A DNA stretch of 64,000 bases from CAVUFH01 sp963740835 (lineage in GTDB: Bacteria; Actinomycetota; Acidimicrobiia; IMCC26256; PALSA-610), in contig CAVUFH010000003.1 in NCBI GenBank assembly GCA_963740835.1, positions 1,674,001 to 1,738,000 of the forward strand, written 5' to 3'. Position 1 is the first letter of the stretch; every line of letters begins with the position of its first letter. The notes beneath the pieces are model-generated. The model saw only the letters and a program-made list of their open reading frames with translations. It ran no database searches and was not told the DNA's origin. A program made the translations under genes and the position numbers. This document shows positions 8,329-17,393 of this stretch, in pieces.

Positions 8329-9846
8329 ATGCGGCAGCGGCGTGTGCGGCGCATGGCGGGACTCGTCACGATCGGGTTGGTCGGGGCGGTCGTGTTGAGC
8401 GGGTGCACGACCCGCTTCGGCGCGTCACTCCTGCGGCCACAGGACCCGGTCGTCGTGCAGGGGTCGACCCTACCCGCGCTGCTCGGTGCAGAGCCGACCC
8501 ACGTGGTCGGGTTCGCCTGGGACGGCGCCGGGTGGAACCAGGTCCCGGTGCAGGTCGACCAGCGCGACCTCGTGAACCCGGGCCAGATCTACAACCGGCC
8601 CGCGGCGGCCTGGGCGAAGCTGCCCGGCGGCGCGGCGTACGAGATCCTCGTCTACACGCCGCCGCCGGCGAGCCCGGGCTACACGTCGTTCGCGACCTAC
8701 ACGCCGGCGGACCGCGACCCGCTGGTCGATGCCAACGACGAGGTCAGCTTCCTCGGTTCCGACCTCGGGCAGGCCGCGCCCGCGAACGCGAATCCCGCGG
8801 GCGTGACCGTGTCGACGCGGCAGGTCGTGCACGCGACCGACCCGCTCGCCGCGGGCACCGACGGCTACCTCTACCTGTACTCGAGCCCGACGCTGAACGG
8901 CGGTGCGCAGACGAGCGGTGTCACCTACACGTTCTCGCTCGACTCCGGCGACTACAAGACGACCTACCGCATGGGGACCGCGTCGAACCCGCCGAACAGC
9001 GCGATCGGACCCAACCCCGAACACTCGACGATCGTCACGCCGTCGTACCGCCAGACCTACGCGGACCGGTGGCTCAACGACGGGCTCACGGTGGTGGGTC
9101 AAGGTGCGAACGGCGCCGACATGCTCGATCGTGGGATCTACCCTGTGCCCGGGAGCTGCGGCCGGAACGAGGACACGTACGACAACGTTGTGAACTCGTC
9201 ACCGTACGAGGGCGCGTTCGTCGCGAACATCAGCGGTCCGGTGCGCGCGATCCGTTCGCACATCGGGGCCAACAGCTTCACCTACACCGTGCAGACCGAG
9301 TACTTCTATCCGGGCCGCGAGGACACGGTGATCGAGCTGCGCGGCCACGGCGGCCTGCCTGCGTACGCGAGCTACGACGACTTCACGACGAACCTCGCCG
9401 GCATGACCTACTCCGACAACGCGAACACGAACGTGGCGATCGACGGCGTTGCCGACGCGGTCACGCCGATCACCTCGACCACCCCGATCCCGTCGGGGCC
9501 GCCGATCTGGCAGCTCGTGAAAGGGCCCGCGGGCGCACTGGTAACGACGCGCACGCTCGTGACCGACATCGCCGGCGCGCGTGTCACGACCTACTACAAG
9601 GATCAGAAGCCTGCCGCGCCGGTGCCGTGCACGGGAGACAGCGCGGCGTGGGGCGACAACGGCTCGCAGATCAACGCACCGACCGGCACGACGTTCCCGA
9701 ACACGGATCCGACGCTCGGCACCAATCCGCCCAAGTTCATGACAACGCGCATCCGTTACGTGGGTGGCCCGACCATGACGACGGCGACCGCAGCGAAATT
9801 CGCGGCCCGGGCCCAGCAACCGATCCAGGTGGCGATCTCGGGCTGA
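8329..9846 (+). CDS. Secreted lipoprotein of unknown function
   Basis: 505 residues from ATG 8329, chosen because GGGGGATCAGCGG lies just upstream and a classical lipoprotein signal follows: RQRRVRR n-region, hydrophobic core, lipobox VLSGC. An ATG-type start 39 bases upstream is possible. The mature part is rich in Tyr, Thr, Asn and Gly with no catalytic motif I can name (YLYLYSSPTLNGG, YFYPGREDTVIELRGHG), suggesting a beta-rich extracellular domain. It faces away from the ECF operon and shares its upstream region. Confidence 0.75.
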   Translation: MRQRRVRRMAGLVTIGLVGAVVLSGCTTRFGASLLRPQDPVVVQGSTLPALLGAEPTHVVGFAWDGAGWNQVPVQVDQRDLVNPGQIYNRPAAAWAKLPGGAAYEILVYTPPPASPGYTSFATYTPADRDPLVDANDEVSFLGSDLGQAAPANANPAGVTVSTRQVVHATDPLAAGTDGYLYLYSSPTLNGGAQTSGVTYTFSLDSGDYKTTYRMGTASNPPNSAIGPNPEHSTIVTPSYRQTYADRWLNDGLTVVGQGANGADMLDRGIYPVPGSCGRNEDTYDNVVNSSPYEGAFVANISGPVRAIRSHIGANSFTYTVQTEYFYPGREDTVIELRGHGGLPAYASYDDFTTNLAGMTYSDNANTNVAIDGVADAVTPITSTTPIPSGPPIWQLVKGPAGALVTTRTLVTDIAGARVTTYYKDQKPAAPVPCTGDSAAWGDNGSQINAPTGTTFPNTDPTLGTNPPKFMTTRIRYVGGPTMTTATAAKFAARAQQPIQVAISG

Positions 9847-10018
9847 CCGGCCCGGGCGATCTGCGTCACACCTGCGGAAAGCGCTCTTTTCGCGAAACCC
9901 GGGAAACCTCCGAACCGGGTTCCGTGGCTGTTGCGTAGTTGTTCTGTGGTCGCCGGAAGGCGGCCAGGGCCGAAGCGCGCACGCGGCAACGGCCCCAGCA
10001 ATACCCCAGGAGGAACCG

Positions 10019-10171
10019 ATGTACGGCTACGCATCGCCCGCACTCGCCGAACAGCAGCGCGCCGACAAACGCGGCGTCGCCCACCGGCACCGCCACGCCT
10101 GCGGGGTCGCGCGCCGGCCGCGCCGGGCCGCGGCGCGGCTCGTGCTCACCGCGTTCGGCCTCTTCCACTGA
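10019..10171 (+). CDS. 50-residue small protein upstream of the acyl-CoA dehydrogenase
   Basis: The ATG at 10019 follows an almost perfect Shine-Dalgarno, CCAGGAGGAACCG, the strongest in this region. It opens a 50-codon frame beginning MYGYASPALAEQQR and continuing with a His/Arg-rich stretch and a short hydrophobic end (LVLTAFGLFH). It ends 37 bases before the acyl-CoA dehydrogenase. I do not recognise the sequence. It could be a leader peptide or a small membrane-associated protein. The strong ribosome site is the main argument that it is translated. Confidence 0.5.
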   Translation: MYGYASPALAEQQRADKRGVAHRHRHACGVARRPRRAAARLVLTAFGLFH

Positions 10172-10208
10172 TCGCAACCCAGTCCACCGCCTCCGAAGAA
10201 GGAACCCG

Positions 10209-11393
10209 ATGACCACCACGAGTGCTGCCACCAGCTACCTGACCGACGAGATGCTCGCCCGCTTCGACGAGCGCGCGCCCCACTACGACCGGACGAACAC
10301 CTTCTTCACCGAGGATTTCGAGGAGTTGCGTGACGCGGGCTACCTGACCGCGGCGCTGCCCGTCGAGTTCGGCGGCGGCGGGTTGAACCTCGGCGAGATC
10401 AACCGGCTGCAGCGCCGCATCGCGTACGTCGCGCCCGCAACCGCGGTCGCGATCAACATGCACCAGTACTTCGTCGGGCTCTGCGCCGACCTCCACCGGG
10501 CGGGCGATCATTCGGCCGACTGGCTGCTCGAACGGGCCGCCGAGGGTCACGTGTTCGCGGCTGGTCACGGCGAAGCCGGCAACGACCTGCCCCTGTTCCT
10601 CTCGACGAGCGAGGCCGAGCGCGTCGCGGGCGGCTGGGAGATCACCGGTCACAAGATCTTCGGGAGCCTGTCTCCGGTGTGGACCTACCTCGGCGTCCAC
10701 GCGATGGACACCAGCGATCCGGATGCGCCCAAGATCGTGCACGGCTTCGTGCACCGCGACGCGTCGCACTACCGCATCGACGAGACGTGGGACACCATCG
10801 GGATGCGGGCGACCACGTCGAACGACACCATCCTCGACCACACGTTCATCCCCGACGACGCCACGATGCTCGTGTGCCCGACCGGCTTCGCGGGCGCCGG
10901 CCTCTTCCACGTGGCGCTGTTCGCCTGGGGGTTGCTCGGTTTCGCCGGCGTCTACGCCTCTATCGCGCGCCGGGCGTACGACGACACGGTCATTCGCATG
11001 CACGAGAAGTCGTCGCTCGCGCTCACGCGTTCGATGGCGTACCACCCCGAGGTGCAGCACAACATCGCCGAGATGCGCATCAACATCGAAGCGATGGACG
11101 CGCACCTCGATCGGGTGTGCGACGACTGGTCGAACGGCGTCGATCACGGCCACGACTGGCCGGTGAAGATCCTCGCGTGCAAGTACGACGTCGTGAACCG
11201 CGCGTGGTCGGTCGTCGACACCGCGCTCGACCTCACCGGCGGCGCCGGCATCTTCACCCGCAGCCGCTTCGAGCAGTTGTTCCGTGACTGCCGGCTCGGA
11301 CGCGTGCACCCCGGCAACACGCTGCTCACGCACGAAGTGGTCGGCAAGCTCAGCCTCGGCATCAACCCCGACGAAGTCCCGCGCTGGGGCTGA
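10209..11393 (+). CDS. Acyl-CoA dehydrogenase family protein
   Basis: 394 residues, ATG at 10209 after GAAGAAGGAACCCG. N-terminal helical domain (EDFEELRDAGYLTAALPVEFGG), middle beta domain with the FAD-contact GHKIFGSLSP and a C-terminal helical domain with TGGAGIFTRSRFEQLFRDCR, all in the usual order. The canonical Glu base position is not obvious by eye, so it may be an acyl-CoA dehydrogenase-like monooxygenase or oxidase. The stop overlaps the tail of the convergent UGSC gene by 32 bases. Confidence 0.88.
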   Translation: MTTTSAATSYLTDEMLARFDERAPHYDRTNTFFTEDFEELRDAGYLTAALPVEFGGGGLNLGEINRLQRRIAYVAPATAVAINMHQYFVGLCADLHRAGDHSADWLLERAAEGHVFAAGHGEAGNDLPLFLSTSEAERVAGGWEITGHKIFGSLSPVWTYLGVHAMDTSDPDAPKIVHGFVHRDASHYRIDETWDTIGMRATTSNDTILDHTFIPDDATMLVCPTGFAGAGLFHVALFAWGLLGFAGVYASIARRAYDDTVIRMHEKSSLALTRSMAYHPEVQHNIAEMRINIEAMDAHLDRVCDDWSNGVDHGHDWPVKILACKYDVVNRAWSVVDTALDLTGGAGIFTRSRFEQLFRDCRLGRVHPGNTLLTHEVVGKLSLGINPDEVPRWG

Positions 11394-11931
11394 CCGGGAG
11401 AGTTCGCGTCAGGCCAAGTCCTGCAGCGCGCTCGAGGAGGTCATCGACAGCGTCGTCGGCGAGCGCGCGGAGCTCGTCGTCGGTGCGGTCCTGGATCGGA
11501 TGCGCGACGAAGACGCGGGCGGGCTCGGCGCCGAGGGCGTGCGACTGCGCGTCGGCCGCGTCAACGAACTCGGATGACGCGACGAAGACCATCGGGACGC
11601 CGGCCGCTTCGATGTTCACGGTGTCGTGCACACTGCACGACGTGCACGAGCCTCAATCGGCGAGAGCCTCGATGACGACGTTGCACTGGGCGATGATCTC
11701 GTGGCGGAGGTCGATGGGCGCGGGCTTGGTGAACGTCGGCTTGGCGAAGCGCTCGACGCGCAGGCCGCGCGCTTGCAGCAGCTCCTCGATCCGGTCGAGG
11801 AAGACATTGCCGCGCGGCTTGGAGATGTCGAGGAGCCCGACGACGGCTCCTTCGAGTGACCGGGGGCGCGGCGGGCGCTCGCGTGTGCTCGGTTCGCGCT
11901 CGGGTGTGGGGTCGAGCACGGAACGGTTCAC
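11362..11931 (-). CDS. UGSC-family selenoprotein with in-frame TGA (Sec93)
   Basis: Reading TGA at 11655-11653 as selenocysteine joins two frames into a 189-residue protein. It starts at GTG 11931 (AGGGGAGA upstream, 1 base after the previous stop). The N-part contains AVVGLLDISKPRGNVFLDRI and ends IIAQCNVVIEALAD; then comes U-GSC-TSC (Sec93, Cys96, Cys99) and SVHDTVNIEAAGVPMVFV. The Sec-Gly-Ser-Cys motif defines the UGSC family. Frame is preserved exactly across the TGA and both halves are well-composed. A SECIS-like hairpin sits just after the codon. The likely role is a thiol/selenol redox or reductive reaction, partnered by the thioredoxin-domain gene upstream. Automated callers would cut it in two. 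Confidence 0.85.
11623..11641 (-). promoter_or_regulatory. bSECIS-like hairpin after the UGSC TGA
   Basis: Counting from the base after TGA, positions 12-19 (GTCGTGCA) pair perfectly with 23-30 (TGCACGAC) around a 3-base loop GTG. This gives an 8-bp stem whose apical loop is 19 bases from the TGA and begins with G. Bacterial SECIS elements usually have a short stem, a small loop with G in its first two positions and a UGA-loop distance of roughly 16-37 bases, so the geometry fits. A competing 8-bp stem (TCGTGCAC/GTGCACGA) overlaps it. Confidence 0.65.
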
Positions 11932-11932
11932 G

Positions 11933-13381
11933 TCACGATCTCCCCTCAGCACCGATCTCGCGGGTGACCGGTTCGCTGCCGGTCGCGCCGCTGGCCCAGC
12001 CCCCGATGATGGCCGAGAACAACCCCGCCTGTCCGCCCGCGTGGACGATGAGCAGTCCACCGGTGCGGAATTTCGGAAGAGTGGTGTCCCGGAATGCCTC
12101 CGGCATTCCTTCGGCCATGCCGCCGGCACCGCGCACGAGCTCCTCGCCGGGGATCTGCAGCAACCCGTCGAGCTCTTCGCGCAGGCGCGCCTTCGTCCAC
12201 GCGGCGTCGCGGAAGACCCGTGCGTGTTCGGGCGACACGACCAGCACGGCGTCCCACGCGATGACGTTCTTTGGATGGGCAACAGTGCGCAGGCACGCGG
12301 CGAAGGAGCGTGCAAGTGATTCGGGTGCACGTGAGAGCTGGTCGACGACGCCGCGCACGCCTTCGGCGGCGAACAGCGTCACCGCGGACGAGCCGGGGGG
12401 CAGTCCGCGCTCGACGTGCAACGGCTCCCACGGCGAGCCCGCCTCATCTTCGGCGAAGCAGAACGTGTACTTCCCCGGTGAGCCGAGGGTCGCCCGATCG
12501 ACGCCGCCCGGGCGCCCGCCGCCGACGTTGCGGACGACGAGTTGCAGCGCGCGCCCGATGGTCGCGTTGGCACGGTTGCCCTGGCCCAGCGCGTTGACGC
12601 CGCTGTTCATGCCGATCGCGCGCGCCATCGGGCCGTTCACGATGACGAGCGGGCCGGAGAACCAGGTGGTCGCGAGCACACCGTGGATGTTGAACGCGTC
12701 CGTGCAGGCGGCTTCGACCGCGGTGAGCACCACCGGGAAGTAGTCGGGACGGCACCCGGCCATCACCGCGTTGATCGCGACCTTCTCGACGGTGCACTCG
12801 ACGAGATCGGGCGGCACGACGGCAACGACTTCGTCCGGCCGGCGACTCGTGCCGTAGAGCATCCGTGCGACGCGTTCGACCGTCGGTGGCACGAGCGGGA
12901 GGCCGTCGCTCCAACCGCGTTCGAACATCGCTTCGGCTTCGTCTTCGGCGGGGCCGAGGTCTACGCGCCGCGCGCGGAGCATCGGTTCGATCCGCGCGAC
13001 CGTGCGCGCGTCCTGTACGTCGGCGTCCTGGGTGCGCGAGCCGCAACCGGGTCGCCAGTCGGGAAGCGCGGTGCCGAGCGCGGGAACGTCGGTGATCGCC
13101 TCCCACCGATCGCGCCGCCACCCTTCGGCGCGCGCACACACCTCACCGCCTTCGATGCGAAGGATCGTCGGCACCGTGTCGATGTCGAGCGCGAACGAGA
13201 CCTCGAGCGCAGTGTCGTCGACCGCGCCGGCTGGGAACTCCGGATCGTCCTGCGTGTAGACCGTGAGCGGATGCGGACCGCCCGCGAGGTCCGGGAGGAT
13301 CGGCGCGACGAGCTGACAAGTCGGACACGAGCGCTTCATGACCACGACGATTCCGTCGGGGAGCACCGGGGCGCGCGTCAC
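11933..13381 (-). CDS. Thioredoxin-fold protein fused to a UGSC-associated domain
   Basis: 482 residues from GTG 13381. Residues 1-110 form a thioredoxin-like domain with the active-site pair CPTC (C19, C22) after a short strand (GIVVVMK) and a cis-Pro-like VPTILRI later. The remaining ~350 residues are a separate conserved domain (FERGWSDGLPLVPPT, NGPMARAIGMNSGVNALGQG, FAEDEAGSPWEPLHVERG) that I cannot assign to a reaction. It ends 1 base before the UGSC selenoprotein start, so the two are translated together. I infer that the thioredoxin part cycles the selenenyl-sulfide of its neighbour. Confidence 0.75.
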   Translation of the reverse strand: MTRAPVLPDGIVVVMKRSCPTCQLVAPILPDLAGGPHPLTVYTQDDPEFPAGAVDDTALEVSFALDIDTVPTILRIEGGEVCARAEGWRRDRWEAITDVPALGTALPDWRPGCGSRTQDADVQDARTVARIEPMLRARRVDLGPAEDEAEAMFERGWSDGLPLVPPTVERVARMLYGTSRRPDEVVAVVPPDLVECTVEKVAINAVMAGCRPDYFPVVLTAVEAACTDAFNIHGVLATTWFSGPLVIVNGPMARAIGMNSGVNALGQGNRANATIGRALQLVVRNVGGGRPGGVDRATLGSPGKYTFCFAEDEAGSPWEPLHVERGLPPGSSAVTLFAAEGVRGVVDQLSRAPESLARSFAACLRTVAHPKNVIAWDAVLVVSPEHARVFRDAAWTKARLREELDGLLQIPGEELVRGAGGMAEGMPEAFRDTTLPKFRTGGLLIVHAGGQAGLFSAIIGGWASGATGSEPVTREIGAEGRS

Positions 13382-13471
13382 GCCGCGAGCGTAGACGGGC
13401 GGGCTACAGTCGCGACCAGTGCCCGGCCGATTCGATCGGCAGACGTGATCGTGCACCGCGGGGGTGAAACG

Positions 13472-13822
13472 GTGGTCGAGGGACGCGGCGAGGCGCCGTG
13501 CATCGAGCTCTGCCACTTCGAGTCGGTCGAACGGCCGTACGGTGTGCGGTTGGTGGGCGAGATCGATGCGTCGAACGCGGGACGGCTCGATGACGTGCTG
13601 GCCGCGTTGTCACCAGCCGGCGATGTGCATGTCGACATGACCCGCCTGCAATACATCGATCTGCGCGGCCTGCGTACGCTGGTACGCGCCGCGGGCAGCC
13701 GGACTCCGCCGGCCCGCCTGGTGTTGGTCGAGCCGCAGCCGATCGTGCGTCAGGTGCTCGAGGCGTGTGAGTGGTCCGACGCGCCGGGTCTGGCCGTGAC
13801 GACCACGGGGTCCGCGTCGTGA
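13472..13822 (+). CDS. STAS-domain anti-sigma factor antagonist
   Basis: 116 residues from GTG 13472 (GGGGGTGA five bases upstream); a GTG at 13445 is an alternative. The fold reads beta-alpha: VRLVGEIDASNAGRLDDVL, then HVDMTRLQYIDLRGLRTL. The usual phosphorylatable Ser in (D)S-x-G is replaced here by IDLRGLR, with Asp-Leu at that site. That would make it a constitutive or phosphorylation-independent STAS protein. It is translationally coupled (GTGA) to the HATPase regulator that follows. Confidence 0.78.
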   Translation: MVEGRGEAPCIELCHFESVERPYGVRLVGEIDASNAGRLDDVLAALSPAGDVHVDMTRLQYIDLRGLRTLVRAAGSRTPPARLVLVEPQPIVRQVLEACEWSDAPGLAVTTTGSAS

Positions 13823-14761
13823 GCGTGATGCCGAACGACACGAGCGCCGCGACATGACGCGTTGCTCTACCGCGGCGAGCGCGAGTTCGCGGAGTCGGTA
13901 CTTCCGTTCATCGACGACGGGCTCGCGGGTGGCGAAGCCGTGCTCGTCGTCGTCCCGCCGCACAAGATCGAGTTGCTCCGCGCCGGTCTCGGGCGTCAGG
14001 CCGACTCGGTGGAGTTCGTGGACATGACCGAGGCCGGCCGGAACCCGGCCCGACTCATTTCGGTGTGGGTGAGGTTCATCGAGCGGCAGGCACCGAGTGC
14101 ACACGGCGTGCGCGGCGTCGGTGAGCCGATCTACCCGGAACGCAGCCCCGCCGAGTTGGCGGAGTGCCAGCGCCACGAGGTCCTGCTCAACCTCGCCCTC
14201 GACCGGGTCGGGGCGAGTTGGGTCATGTGCCCCTACGACCTCGAGACGTTGCCGGCGTCGGTGATCGACGAGGCGCGGCGCAGTCATCCGTTCGTCGCGG
14301 CCGACGGGACGCGCCGGCACAGCCACGCGTACGCAGCCGACTGGACGCCCTGCGCGGTTCCGTTCCCGGAGCCACCGGGCCCGGTAGCCGGCTTCGGCTT
14401 CGACGTGACGTCGTTGCGCGACGTCCGGACGGTGGTGACTGCCCGCGCGGCCGCCCACGGCCTCGATGCGGTGCAGGTGGACGCGATCGTCATCGCCACT
14501 TCCGAGGTCGCGTCGAACAGCGTGCGTCACGGCGGCGGCGATGGGCGCTTGCGAGTGTGGACCGAAGGTGCCGCGCTCGTCTGTGAGGTGTGCGACGCGG
14601 GTCACATCGAGGATCCACTGATCGGCCGGCTGCCGCCCGAGCCGAGCCAGTTCGACGGCCGCGGGTTGTGGCTGGTCAACCAGTTGTGCGACCTCGTCGA
14701 GATCCGGTCTGCGGCCGACGGCACCGCGGTGCGCCTGCGCATCGCGCGCAACTCGGGCTGA
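13819..14761 (+). CDS. MEDS plus HATPase regulator (RsbA-like), start region frameshifted
   Basis: From LLYRGEREFAESVLPF onward the frame is intact to 14761. Residues ~1-150 are a MEDS (DcmR-type sensory) domain and the C-terminal ~130 an anti-sigma-type HATPase with N-box IATSEVASNSVRHGGG and G-box FDGRGLWLVNQL. The conserved HDA just before LLYRG has no start codon in its own frame. The frame one base away opens with GTG 13819, which overlaps the STAS stop by GTGA. One extra base at about 13852 would reconcile them. Without correction the only start is TTG 13862. It probably binds and phosphorylates the neighbouring or other STAS proteins. Confidence 0.78.
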
Positions 14762-14790
14762 GGCGCGCCGGGATCGGTAACACTGGACCC

Positions 14791-15168
14791 GTGCCGCTCC
14801 CCGCGTCCCTCGCCCGGTTCAACACGAAGGTCACCAACCGGATCACGACGCCGTTCGCACGGCACCTGCCCGGCTTCGGCATCGTCGTGCACCAGGGCCG
14901 GCGGTCGGGTCGCACTTACCAGAATCCCGTCAACGCGTTCCGGCGGCCGGATGGCTTCGTGTTCGCGCTCACGTACGGTCGCGATCCCGACTGGGTGCGC
15001 AACGTCCTCGCTGCGGGTTCCGCGGCGCTCGTCACGCGCGGCCATGAGCAAAGGGTGACCAACCCGCGCATCGTGAACGATCCGACCCGCAGCGCGGTAC
15101 CCGCGCCGGTGCGGCCGATCCTCGGCGCGCTCGGCGTCGACGACTTCATGCTGGTCGACACGTCCTGA
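14791..15168 (+). CDS. Deazaflavin (F420)-dependent nitroreductase-fold protein
   Basis: 125 residues, GTG 14791. The split beta-barrel pattern of the Ddn/F420 reductase family is clear: LPGFGIVVHQGRRSGRTYQNPVNAFRR is split here by strands, with GRRSGR as the cofactor phosphate contact, then GRDPDWVRNVLAAGSAALV. Such enzymes use F420H2 to reduce quinones or nitro/enone compounds in actinobacteria. Specificity is unknown. It is 29 bases downstream of the MEDS/HATPase gene. Confidence 0.85.
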   Translation: MPLPASLARFNTKVTNRITTPFARHLPGFGIVVHQGRRSGRTYQNPVNAFRRPDGFVFALTYGRDPDWVRNVLAAGSAALVTRGHEQRVTNPRIVNDPTRSAVPAPVRPILGALGVDDFMLVDTS

Positions 15169-15207
15169 GGCGAGTGCACTACATCGAGGTCGGACATGGG
15201 GGATCAT

Positions 15208-16566
15208 GTGAAACGGTCGAAGCGTTCTGTCATTGCCGTCGCCGCGCTGCTCACTACGGTGCTCGTCGGGTTCTCACTCACGCAGGCCGACGCCGGGGAA
15301 CGCGCCCAGGCGACCTTCGCGCGCCGCGCTCGGCCGGTGATCTTCGTGCACGGCTTCTTCGGCTCCGGTGGTCAGTTCGAGACGCAAGCGATGCGCTTCG
15401 AGAGCAACGGCTACGCGCCCGCGTTGATCGCCATGCACGAATACGACTCCCTGTTCACGACCGAGACGCGCGACGACGTGTTCACACGCCTCGATCAACG
15501 CATCGCCGAGCTCCTGCGCACGTCGCATGCCGACAAGGTCGATTTGCTCGGCCACTCGCTCGGCACGGCGCTCATGCAGCAGTACCTGAACAGCAGCGCG
15601 TCGCGCGCCGCGACGGTCGCGCACTACGTGAACCTCGACGGGTCCCCGGCTTCGTCGCCGCCGGGTGGTGTGCCGACGCTCGCGATCTGGGGAAGTGGGA
15701 GCCCGAGCCGGAAGATCACCGGTGCCGCCAACATCTACTTCACACAACAGAGCCATGTGCAGGTGGTGAGCTCGCCCGAGACCTTCGCGCAGGTCTACTC
15801 GTTCTTCACGGGGAAGGCACCGTCGACGACGAAGATCGAGGCCGACCGGGGCGACCGCTTCAAGCTCTCGGGGCGGGCGCAGCTGTTCCCGCAGAACACC
15901 GGGATCACGAACGGCACGCTCCAGATCTTCGAAGTGAACGGTGCGACCGGGCAGCGGCTCGACGACACGCCGGAAGCGACGTTGCCGCTCCAGGGCAACG
16001 GCGACTGGGGTCCGTTCACGGCCCGGGCCGGAGCGGAGTACGAGTTCGCGATCGCGCGGCCGGGTGCGCCCACCACGCAGCACATCTACTTCGAGCCGTT
16101 CGTGCGCTCCGATTCCTGGATCCGGCTCCTCCTGTCACCAGCGACCGGTGGCATCGGTGACCTCGTACAGCGCAGTCCGAACAGTGCGGCGCTCACGATC
16201 GTCCGCTACAAGGAACAGTGGGGCGATCAGGGTGCGAACAGCGACGTGCTCGAGGTCAACGGTGTCAACATCCTCACGCCGACCAACAGCGCGCGAGCAA
16301 AGCTCGTGAACGCGGTGTTCGCGTTCGACGCCGGAACCGACGGCGTCTCGAACCTGAACTCACCGATTCCGGGGATCTCGGGCCTGCCGTTCCTCACCGG
16401 GGTCGACATCTTCATCCCGGCCGCGACCCCGCCGAATGACACCATCTCGATCGCGAGCACGCCTCGCCTCGGTGGCGGCCGCGTGCACGTCGTGAACGTC
16501 CCGAACTGGGCATCGTCCACCGACACCGTCACGGTGCAATTGAACGACTATCTCGATACCCCCTGA
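15208..16566 (+). CDS. Secreted triacylglycerol lipase-like alpha/beta hydrolase
   Basis: 452 residues from GTG 15208, preferred because GGGGGAT lies four bases before it; ATG 15196 is the alternative. A signal peptide (KRSKRSVIAVAALL to QADA) precedes VIFVHGFFGSGG (oxyanion turn) and the nucleophile elbow GHSLG (Ser ~117). After ~residue 215 comes a long beta-rich region with repeated NGT/NGD turns. That resembles the C-terminal lipid-binding barrel described for Archaeoglobus AF1763-type lipases. An extracellular lipid or ester hydrolase is likely. Confidence 0.85.
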   Translation: MKRSKRSVIAVAALLTTVLVGFSLTQADAGERAQATFARRARPVIFVHGFFGSGGQFETQAMRFESNGYAPALIAMHEYDSLFTTETRDDVFTRLDQRIAELLRTSHADKVDLLGHSLGTALMQQYLNSSASRAATVAHYVNLDGSPASSPPGGVPTLAIWGSGSPSRKITGAANIYFTQQSHVQVVSSPETFAQVYSFFTGKAPSTTKIEADRGDRFKLSGRAQLFPQNTGITNGTLQIFEVNGATGQRLDDTPEATLPLQGNGDWGPFTARAGAEYEFAIARPGAPTTQHIYFEPFVRSDSWIRLLLSPATGGIGDLVQRSPNSAALTIVRYKEQWGDQGANSDVLEVNGVNILTPTNSARAKLVNAVFAFDAGTDGVSNLNSPIPGISGLPFLTGVDIFIPAATPPNDTISIASTPRLGGGRVHVVNVPNWASSTDTVTVQLNDYLDTP

Positions 16567-16628
16567 CCTTTACTTTGGCGCGCCGCGAGCGCAGGCTCCG
16601 TTGAGATCGCCGAACCTGCGGGGGTGCA

Positions 16629-17375
16629 GTGCGCGTCGGTGGAGAAGCCACAGCCGAGAAGGAACCGGTCGCGCGCGGCCAGGAACTGGAACCGATCGTG
16701 CGGATGGTGTCCGCGACCGTGATCATCGGCGCGGGGCTGGGCGCGCTGATCGGCGGCATCGGCGGCCGTCTCGCGATGCGCGTGCTGTTCGCGACGTCCG
16801 ACGACGGGGTCAAAGGCGTCACCAGCGACGACGGCTTCGAGATCGGCCGGTTCACGCTGGGGAACACCATCGGACTCGTGGTGCTCACCGCGTTCATCGG
16901 AGTCTTGGCGGCGCTCGTGTATCTCGTCGCGAGCCCGTTCGTCGCGCCCCTCGGTGCGGGTGTCGTTCCCGCGATGGCGGCGCTGTATGGCGTGCTCGGT
17001 GGGGCGATGATGGTGCACCGCGACGGCATCGACTTCAACCTCTTGGAACCGGTCGCGCTCGCGATCGGGCTGTTCGTCGCGATCTGTGCCGCCTTCGGCG
17101 CCGCGGTCTCCTGGCTGACGAACACGGCGGTCGCGGACGACGGTTGGGCCGCCCGCCGGAGCTGGTGGGTCCTCGGGCCGCCGCTCCTCGTGGCGTTGAT
17201 CCCGCCGTTCGTCGTGGTCGCGTGCTTCGCCGGAACGTGCAACTGGCTTGCACGCACCCGCCACCGCCCGGTGTGGCTGTGGCGGGTCGTCGACTGGAGC
17301 GCAGTGACGGTCATCGCCGCCTTGTTCTGCTTCGGGGCCGTCGACCTCGCGCGCGACAGCGCCGCGCTCATCTGA
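16629..17375 (+). CDS. Polytopic membrane protein, unknown function
   Basis: 248 residues from GTG 16629 (GGGGG five bases before). About six hydrophobic segments: GAGLGALIGGIGGRLAMRVLF, TIGLVVLTAFIGVLAALVYL, and further pairs to the C-terminus. A hydrophilic loop (SDDGVKGVTSDDGFEIG) follows the first helix. No transporter or enzyme signature is visible. It converges with the YkgJ gene with an 18-base gap. Confidence 0.72.
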   Translation: MRVGGEATAEKEPVARGQELEPIVRMVSATVIIGAGLGALIGGIGGRLAMRVLFATSDDGVKGVTSDDGFEIGRFTLGNTIGLVVLTAFIGVLAALVYLVASPFVAPLGAGVVPAMAALYGVLGGAMMVHRDGIDFNLLEPVALAIGLFVAICAAFGAAVSWLTNTAVADDGWAARRSWWVLGPPLLVALIPPFVVVACFAGTCNWLARTRHRPVWLWRVVDWSAVTVIAALFCFGAVDLARDSAALI

Positions 17376-17393
17376 GCGCGGCGACTGCCCTGC

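Noticed and set aside
11653..12330. 225-residue protein ending at the TGA before GSC
   Set aside because: Its first ~130 residues are antisense-like text within the thioredoxin-fusion gene; the coding part begins at GTG 11931.
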